In this document: piece by piece, positions 55,701 to 64,000 of the stretch
Numbering within the stretch: position 1 is the first letter of the stretch
Layout: every line of letters starts with the position of its first letter
NCBI GenBank assembly: GCA_032718475.1
Contig: JAUCBJ010002359.1
Coordinates: 1 to 64,000 of the forward strand
Direction: 5' to 3'
Source of the DNA: Nemertoderma westbladi
Taxonomy: Eukaryota > Xenacoelomorpha > Nemertodermatida > Nemertodermatidae
Length of the DNA stretch: 64,000 nucleotides
Made by a program: the position numbers and the translations under genes
The notes under the pieces: generated by a model
What the model saw: the letters and a program-made list of their open reading frames with translations, nothing else
Database searches by the model: none
What the model was told of the DNA's origin: nothing

Positions 55701-58700
55701 AACACATTGGCATTATATTGTTGGGGGAACCCAAGTAGGAACAATTACTGAACACATTGGCATTCTATTGTTGGGGGAACCCAAGTAGGAACAATTACTG
55801 AACACATTGGCATTATATTGTTGGGGGAACCCAAGTAGGAACAATTACTGAACACATTGGCATTCTATTGTTGGGGGACCCAAGTAGGAACAATTACTGA
55901 ACACATTGGCATTATATTGTTGGGGGAACCCAAGTAGGAACATTTACTGAACACATTGGCATTCTATTGTTGGGGGACCCAAGTAGGAACAATTACTGAA
56001 CACATTGGCATTCTATTGTTGGGGGAACCCAAGTAGGAACAATTACTGAACACATTGGCATTCTATTGTTGGGGAACCCAAGTAGGAACAATTGCTGAAC
56101 ACATTGGCATTATATTGTTGGGGGAACCCAAGTAGGAACAATTACTGAACACATTGGCATTCTATTGTTGGGGGAACCCAAGTAGGAACAATTACTGAAC
56201 ACATTGGCATTCTATTGTTGGGGGAATCCAAGTAGGAACAATTACTGAACACATTGGCATTCTATTGTTGGGGGAACACAAGTAGGAACAATTACTGAAC
56301 ACATTGGCATTCTATTGTTGGGGGAACCCAAGTAGGAACAATTACTGAACACATTGGCATTCTATTGTTGGGGGACCCAAGTAGGAACAATTACTGAACA
56401 CATTGGCATTCTATTGTTGGGGGAACCCAAGTAGGAAAAATTACTGAACAAATTGGCATTCTATTGTTGGGGGAACCCAAGTAGGAACAATTACTGAACA
56501 CATTGGCATTCTATTGTTGGGGGAACCCAAGTAGGAACAATTACTGAACACATTGGCATTCTATTGTTGGGGGAACCCAAGTAGGAACAATTACTGAACA
56601 CATTGTCATTATATTGTTGGGGGAACCCAAGTAGGAACAATTACTGAACACATTGGCATTCTATTGTTGGGGGACCCAAGTAGGAACAATTACTGAACAC
56701 ATTGGCATTCTATTGTTGGGGGAACCCAAGTAGGAAAAATTACTGAACACATTGGCATTCTATTGTTGGGGGAACCCAAGTAGGAACAATTACTGAACAC
56801 ATTGGCATTCTATTGTTGGGGGAACCCAAGTAGGAACAATTACTGAACACATTGGCATTATATTGTTGGGGGAACCCAAGTAGGAACAATTACTGAACAC
56901 ATTGGCATTCTATTGTTGGGGGAACCCAAGTAGGAACAATTGCTGAACACATTGGCATTATATTGTTGGGGGAACCCAAGTAGGAACAATTACTGAACAC
57001 ATTGGCATTCTATTGTTGGGGGAACCCAAGTAGGAACAATTACTGAACACATTGGCATTCTATTGTTGGGGGAATCCAAGTAGGAACAATTACTGAACAC
57101 ATTGGCATTCTATTGTTGGGGGAACACAAGTAGGAACAATTACTGAACACATTGGCATTCTATTGTTGGGGGAACCCAAGTAGGAACAATTACTGAACAC
57201 ATTGGCATTCTATTGTTGGGGAACCCAAGTAGGAACAATTGCTGAACACATTGGCATTATATTGTTGGGGGAACCCAAGTAGGAACAATTACTGAACACA
57301 TTGGCATTCTATTGTTGGGGGAACCCAAGTAGGAACAATTACTGAACACATTGGCATTCTATTGTTGGGGGAATCCAAGTAGGAACAATTACTGAACACA
57401 TTGGCATTCTATTGTTGGGGGAATCCAAGTAGGAACAATTACTGAACACATTGGCATTCTATTGTTGGGGGAATCCAAGTAGGAACAATTACTGAACACA
57501 TTGGCATTCTATTGTTGGGGGAATCCAAGTAGGAACAATTACTGAACACATTGGCATTCTATTGTTGGGGGAATCCAAGTAGGAACAATTACTGAACACA
57601 TTGGCATTCTATTGTTGGGGGAATCCAAGTAGGAACAATTACTGAACACATTGGCATTCTATTGTTGGGGAACCCAAGTAGGAACAATTGCTGAACACAT
57701 TGGCATTATATTGTTGGGGGAATCCAAGTAGGAACAATTACTGAACACATTGGCATTCTATTGTTGGGGGAATCCAAGTAGGAACAATTACTGAACACAT
57801 TGGCATTCTATTGTTGGGGGAATCCAAGTAGGAACAATTACTGAACACATTGGCATTCTATTGTTGGGGGAATCCAAGTAGGAACAATTACTGAACACAT
57901 TGGCATTCTATTGTTGGGGGAATCCAAGTAGGAACAATTACTGAACACATTGGCATTCTATTGTTGGGGGAACCCAAGTAGGAAAAATTACTGAACAAAT
58001 TGGCATTCTATTGTTGGGGGAACCCAAGTAGGAACAATTACTGAACACATTGGCATTCTATTGTTGGGGGAACCCAAGTAGGAACAATTACTGAACACAT
58101 TGGCATTCTATTGTTGGGGGAACCCAAGTAGGAACAATTACTGAACACATTGTCATTATATTGTTGGGGGAACCCAAGTAGGAACAATTACTGAACACAT
58201 TGGCATTCTATTGTTGGGGGAACACAAGTAGGAACAATTACTGAACACATTGGCATTCTATTGTTGGGGGAACCCAAGTAGGAACAATTACTGAACACAT
58301 TGTCATTATATTGTTGGGGGAACCCAAGTAGGAACAATTACTGAACACATTGGCATTCTATTGTTGGGGGAATCCAAGTAGGAACAATTACTGAACACAT
58401 TGGCATTCTATTGTTGGGGGACCCAAGTAGGAACAATTACTGAACACATTGGCATTCTATTGTTGGGGGAATCCAAGTAGGAACAATTACTGAACACATT
58501 GGCATTCTATTGTTGGGGGACCCAAGTAGGAACAATTACTGAACACATTGTCATTATATTGTTGGGGGAACCCAAGTAGGAACAATTACTGAACACATTG
58601 GCATTCTATTGTTGGGGGAACCCAAGTAGGAACAATTACTGAACACATTGTCATTATATTGTTGGGGGAACCCAAGTAGGAACAATTACTGAACACATTG

Positions 58701-61700
58701 GCATTCTATTGTTGGGGGAATCCAAGTAGGAACAATTACTGAACACATTGGCATTCTATTGTTGGGGGACCCAAGTAGGAACAATTACTGAACACATTGG
58801 CATTCTATTGTTGGGGGAACCCAAGTAGGAACAATTACTGAACACATTGGCATTCTATTGTTGGGGGAACCCAAGTAGGAACAATTACTGAACACATTGT
58901 CATTATATTGTTGGGGGAACCCAAGTAGGAACAATTACTGAACACATTGGCATTCTATTGTTGGGGGAATCCAAGTAGGAACAATTACTGAACACATTGG
59001 CATTCTATTGTTGGGGGACCCAAGTAGGAACAATTACTGAACACATTGGCATTCTATTGTTGGGGGAATCCAAGTAGGAACAATTACTGAACACATTGGC
59101 ATTCTATTGTTGGGGGACCCAAGTAGGAACAATTACTGAACACATTGTCATTATATTGTTGGGGGAACCCAAGTAGGAACAATTACTGAACACATTGGCA
59201 TTCTATTGTTGGGGGAACCCAAGTAGGAACAATTACTGAACACATTGTCATTATATTGTTGGGGGAACCCAAGTAGGAACAATTACTGAACACATTGGCA
59301 TTCTATTGTTGGGGGAATCCAAGTAGGAACAATTACTGAACACATTGGCATTCTATTGTTGGGGGACCCAAGTAGGAACAATTACTGAACACATTGGCAT
59401 TCTATTGTTGGGGGAATCCAAGTAGGAACAATTACTGAACACATTGTCATTATATTGTTGGGGGAACCCAAGTAGGAACAATTACTGAACACATTGGCAT
59501 TCTATTGTTGGGGGAACCCAAGTAGGAACAATTACTGAACACATTGTCATTATATTGTTGGGGGAACCCAAGTAGGAACAATTACTGAACACATTGGCAT
59601 TCTATTGTTGGGGGAATCCAAGTAGGAACAATTACTGAACACATTGGCATTCTATTGTTGGGGGACCCAAGTAGGAACAATTACTGAACACATTGGCATT
59701 CTATTGTTGGGGGAATCCAAGTAGGAACAATTACTGAACACATTGGCATTCTATTGTTGGGGGACCCAAGTAGGAACAATTACTGAACACATTGGCATTA
59801 TATTGTTGGGGGAACACAAGTAGGAACAATTACTGAACACATTGGCATTCTATTGTTGGGGGACCCAAGTAGGAACAATTACTGAACACATTGGCATTCT
59901 ATTGTTGGGGGAATCCAAGTAGGAACAATTACTGAACACATTGGCATTCTATTGTTGGGGGACCCAAGTAGGAACAATTACTGAACACATTGGCATTCTA
60001 TTGTTGGGGGAATCCAAGTAGGAACAATTACTGAACACATTGTCATTATATTGTTGGGGGAACCCAAGTAGGAACAATTACTGAACACATTGGCATTCTA
60101 TTGTTGGGGGAACCCAAGTAGGAACAATTACTGAACACATTGTCATTATATTGTTGGGGGAACCCAAGTAGGAACAATTACTGAACACATTGGCATTCTA
60201 TTGTTGGGGGAATCCAAGTAGGAACAATTACTGAACACATTGGCATTCTATTGTTGGGGGACCCAAGTAGGAACAATTACTGAACACATTGGCATTCTAT
60301 TGTTGGGGGAATCCAAGTAGGAACAATTACTGAACACATTGGCATTCTATTGTTGGGGGACCCAAGTAGGAACAATTACTGAACACATTGGCATTCTATT
60401 GTTGGGGGACCCAAGTAGGAACAATTACTGAACACATTGGCATTCTATTGTTGGGGGACCCAAGTAGGAACAATTACTGAACACATTGGCATTCTATTGT
60501 TGGGGGAACCCAAGTAGGAAAAATTACTGAACAAATTGGCATTCTATTGTTGGGGGAACCCAAGTAGGAACAATTACTGAACACATTGGCATTCTATTGT
60601 TGGGGAACCCAAGTAGGAACAATTACTGAACACATTGGCATTCTATTGTTGGGGGAACCCAAGTAGGAACAATTACTGAACACATTGTCATTATATTGTT
60701 GGGGGAACCCAAGTAGGAACAATTACTGAACACATTGGCATTCTATTGTTGGGGGAACCCAAGTAGGAACAATTACTGAACACATTGGCATTCTATTGTT
60801 GGGGGAATCCAAGTAGGAACAATTACTGAACACATTGGCATTCTATTGTTGGGGGAACCCAAGTAGGAACAATTACTGAACACATTGGCATTCTATTGTT
60901 GGGGGAACCCAAGTAGGAACAATTACTGAACACATTGGCATTCTATTGTTGGGGGAACCCAAGTAGGAACAATTACTGAACACATTGTCATTATATTGTT
61001 GGGGGAACCCAAGTAGGAACAATTACTGAACACATTGGCATTCTATTGTTGGGGGAACCCAAGTAGGAACAATTACTGAACACATTGGCATTCTATTGTT
61101 GGGGGAATCCAAGTAGGAACAATTACTGAACACATTGGCATTCTATTGTTGGGGGACCCAAGTAGGAACAATTACTGAACAAATTGGCATTCTATTGTTG
61201 GGGGAACCCAAGTAGGAACAATTACTGAACACATTGGCATTCTATTGTTGGGGGAATCCAAGTAGGAACAATTACTGAACACATTGGCATTCTATTGTTG
61301 GGGGACCCAAGTAGGAAAAATTACTGAACAAATTGGCATTCTATTGTTGGGGGAACCCAAGTAGGAACAATTACTGAACACATTGGCATTCTATTGTTGG
61401 GGGAACACAAGTAGGAACAATTACTGAACACATTGGCATTCTATTGTTGGGGGAATCCAAGTAGGAACAATTACTGAACACATTGGCATTCTATTGTTAG
61501 GGGAACACCAGTAGGAACAATTTCTGAACACATTGGCATTCTATTGTTGGGGGAATCCAAGTAGGAACAATTACTGAACACATTGGCATTCTATTGTTGG
61601 GGGAATCCAAGTAGGAACAATTACTGAACACATTGGCATTCTATTGTTGGGGGAACCCAAGTAGGAAAAATTACTGAACAAATTGGCATTCTATTGTTGG

Positions 61701-62595
61701 GGGAACCCAAGTAGGAACAATTACTGAACACATTGGCATTCTATTGTTGGGGGAACCCAAGTAGGAACAATTACTGAACACATTGGCATTCTATTGTTGG
61801 GGGAACCCAAGTAGGAACAATTACTGAACACATTGTCATTACATTGTTGGGGAACCCAAGTAGGAACAATTACTGAACACATTGGCATTCTATTGTTGGG
61901 GGAACCCAAGTAGGAAAAATTACTGAACAAATTGGCATTCTATTGTTGGGGGAACCCAAGTAGGAACAATTACTGAACACATTGGCATTCTATTGTTAGG
62001 GGAACACCAGTAGGAACAATTTCTGAACACATTGGCATTCTATTGTTGGGGGAATCCAAGTAGGAACAATTACTGAACACATTGGCATTCTATTGTTGGG
62101 GGAATCCAAGTAGGAACAATTACTGAACACATTGGCATTCTATTGTTGGGGGAACCCAAGTAGGAAAAATTACTGAACAAATTGGCATTCTATTGTTGGG
62201 GGAACCCAAGTAGGAACAATTACTGAACACATTGGCATTCTATTGTTGGGGGAACCCAAGTAGGAACAATTACTGAACACATTGGCATTCTATTGTTGGG
62301 GGAACCCAAGTAGGAACAATTACTGAACACATTGTCATTACATTGTTGGGGGAACCCAAGTAGGAACAATTACTAAACACATTGGCATTATATTGTTGGG
62401 GGAATCCAAGTAGGAACAATTACTGAACACATTGGCATTCTATTGTTGGGGGAACCCAAGTAGGAAAAATTACTGAACAAATTGGCATTCTATTGTTGGG
62501 GGAACCCAAGTAGGAACAATTACTGAACACATTGGCATTCTATTGTTGGGGGACCCAAGTAGGAACAATTACTGAACACATTGGCATTCTATTGT
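49731..62595. repeat. Minisatellite, 50 bp unit, about 260 copies
   Basis: The unit is TTGTTGGGGGAACCCAAGTA, then GGAACAATTACTGAACACAT and TGGCATTCTA. Units of 48-50 bp differ mainly in the G run (GGGGAACCC, GGGGGACCC) and in point variants (CATTATA, GTCATTA, GAATCCAA, GAACACAA, CAAATTGG). Combinations recur as blocks; for instance two GTCATTATATTG units about 100 bp apart repeat after roughly 600 bp from 58.5 kb on, and a GGGAGAACCC/CAAATTGG pair recurs at 53.7, 54.1, 54.8 and 55.5 kb. It is not coding. Confidence 0.98.
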
Positions 62596-62720
62596 GGATA
62601 TATCTAATATTGGGGGATACGAGGTTAATCACAAATTGGGGGATATTGGGGTCTAATATTGGGGGATACGAGGTTAATCACAAATTAATCTCGTATCACC
62701 CCCAATAACGGGGACAACAT
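62596..62720. repeat. Direct and inverted repeats at the array/LTR border
   Basis: TATTGGGGGATACGAGGTTA occurs twice (about 62608 and 62651), and the second copy is followed by the complement CTCGTATCACCCCCAATA, making a hairpin of about 50 bp. This may be the outer end of the LTR element or of a separate small transposon. Confidence 0.6.
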
Positions 62721-63188
62721 ATAGCCCCAAAGAGCCACACAAAAGAGGTTAGAGGTCAAGCTAACTCGAGAAGGGAAGTGACAGCAGCGGGGCCGGGGGG
62801 GGGGGGGAAACACTCCCACAGAGGTGGGAGCCGAGAATTAGGTTGTTAGCCAATGAGGGGCGAGGGAGAGCATCCGCTAGGTAGTAAGGCCACAGTAGCG
62901 TAGGGGTGAATATATATTACCAGTTAATTATATTACCGTTCAGTTAACTCAGTCACACAGTGGGGACCAGTGACATTTTGTACCATCACCGTAACGTCAC
63001 CTAACTTCACCACTACTACCTGTACAATCCATTAACATTTATCTGTATATTACCATTAAACTGTGCTATCATATTTTATACCATACCGCCTATATCAATA
63101 TCAGAACAACAACAAACTATTATCTTTTCTCAATTATACGGTGATGTGTAACGAAATAAACCGGTCGGGATCCCCTGATCCCGTCACA
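62721..63188 (+). repeat. LTR of a retrotransposon at the right edge
   Basis: It ends ACCGGTCGGGATCCCC...GATCCCGTCACA at 63188, like the LTR ends at 521 and 13447. It includes a poly-G run at about 62797-62808 and GTTAGCCAATG. It precedes a gag-like frame, so it should be the 5' LTR of an element continuing beyond the window. The 5' boundary is uncertain. Confidence 0.65.
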
Positions 63189-63241
63189 GTACAAAATACC
63201 TGAAAACTGTGACTGCCAGCCACCACGATAAAAGTTAAAAG

Positions 63242-64000
63242 ATGAGCACAGAGCCCCAAGATCTAGAGGGAGAGAGGACACCGCCGCGGACCCCGGACGA
63301 TACCAACGAAACGATCCGTGAGGCCGCGACACGACGGTATCGACCCGCAACGCCGGACTCGCCGGAGAGAGACGATCCGGCAGCCCAAGCGGAGGGTGGC
63401 CGTCTACCACAACGAGGGATTAGCGAGTCGAGAGGACGAGTCGACGCACGATGGTGGTCGAAGTGCCGATGTCGCCGGCCAGCCACAGGCCGAGGGCGAC
63501 GGACGGCCCACCGGAACGGTGACGGTGGGGCCGTCGGTACGACGCCGAACCAGGAGGGGAGGAGGAGAGGTCGACGACGAGGACGTCGGAACCAGTGATC
63601 GGCTCCGACGAGCCTACAACGTGACGAAGAAACAGCTCAGGGAGGCCAGAGAGGGAGCAAAGGTAGACCAAGGGAAGTTGAGCCAGCGACTAGGTGAGTC
63701 AAATAAACATTTTAGATACCTAGTTCGCTTCGGACAGGGAGAACTAGAACTATTTGAACTGTGGCGATCCGGGATTATGGAGCCCCAGATAGTGTACATA
63801 GGGCCGTATTTAGTGGATGCTAGGGGAATTAAGTTAGTGGGTTGGGCAGACCCGCACGAGGGCGAATCCGAGATTAACCCCGAGGATTCGGTCTCGTCGG
63901 TTAGCGAGAACCCCAGAAAGCGGGGGAAAGTTAGCAGGACAGAGAGGCGACGGGGGTCCGTCGCGACCGATAAGTCCGCTACATCCTCCACAAAAGCAAG
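63242..64000 (+). pseudogene. Gag-like N-terminal region of an LTR element, frame-changed, runs off window
   Basis: The ATG at 63242 opens an acidic, proline-rich frame (MSTEPQDLEGERTPPRTPDD, DSPERDDPAAQAEGG). From about 63415-63430 the protein-like composition moves to the next frame (+1), which stays open to the window end and includes NVTKKQLREAREGAKV, FRYLVRFGQGELELFELW and PQIVYIGPYLVDARGI. The original frame becomes arginine-rich and stops at 63596-63598. A one-base loss or gain in an originally continuous gag is the simplest reading. GC content is much higher than in the neighbouring DNA. Element family unknown; minus-strand frames here are shadows. Confidence 0.55.

Overview
This window is animal nuclear DNA, almost certainly from an invertebrate. 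The evidence is a four-exon segment of a neuronal-calcium-sensor gene (Kv channel-interacting protein, KChIP/KCNIP type) with correct GT-AG introns and matching phases, surrounded by animal transposons of nearly every class. The species cannot be fixed from the sequence.

Layout. 1-28.2 kb: the KChIP gene on the + strand (exons 6844-7109, 9473-9632, 26048-26163, 28173-28220; the 5' exons lie before the window). Its introns are dominated by three unrelated minisatellites: about 40 bp units (1.8-6.8 kb), about 52 bp units (7.1-9.0 kb) and 33 bp units (15.0-22.3 and 23.5-26.0 kb). Two of them run directly into splice sites. Intron 2 also holds MITEs, LINE fragments, a decayed BEL/Pao element split by a hAT-like element, a Harbinger-like MITE and an R2/R4-like LINE tail. 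28.2-31.05 kb: gene end, then an APE-type LINE on the minus strand. 31,053-49,609: an 18.6 kb Polinton/Maverick (virus-like DNA transposon) inserted in that LINE. It has about 386 bp terminal inverted repeats with three visible differences and a perfect 6 bp target duplication (GTCGCC); a LINE copy at 11.4 kb shows the uninterrupted site. 49.7-62.6 kb: a 12.9 kb array of 50 bp units. 62.6-64 kb: an LTR and the start of a gag-like frame running off the window.

The Polinton carries, left to right on +: an unknown acidic protein, a RING protein, a genome-packaging ATPase, a small membrane-active-looking protein, a 56-residue basic protein, an integrase, two tandem penton-like proteins, a basic core/minor-capsid-like protein, a major capsid candidate and a cysteine protease. 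On the minus strand are protein-primed DNA polymerase B and an unknown gene. Together these would copy, package and integrate the element, but this copy looks disabled: polB has a one-base frame change, the unknown minus-strand gene has an in-frame stop, the RING gene lacks an ATG, and a head-to-tail Helitron dimer (33,349-36,462) splits the left genes.

Tandem arrays make up roughly 46% of the window. The observations most worth following are the intron arrays that repeat or abut splice sites, the Polinton with its dated-looking TIRs and empty site, and the nested Helitron dimer junction.
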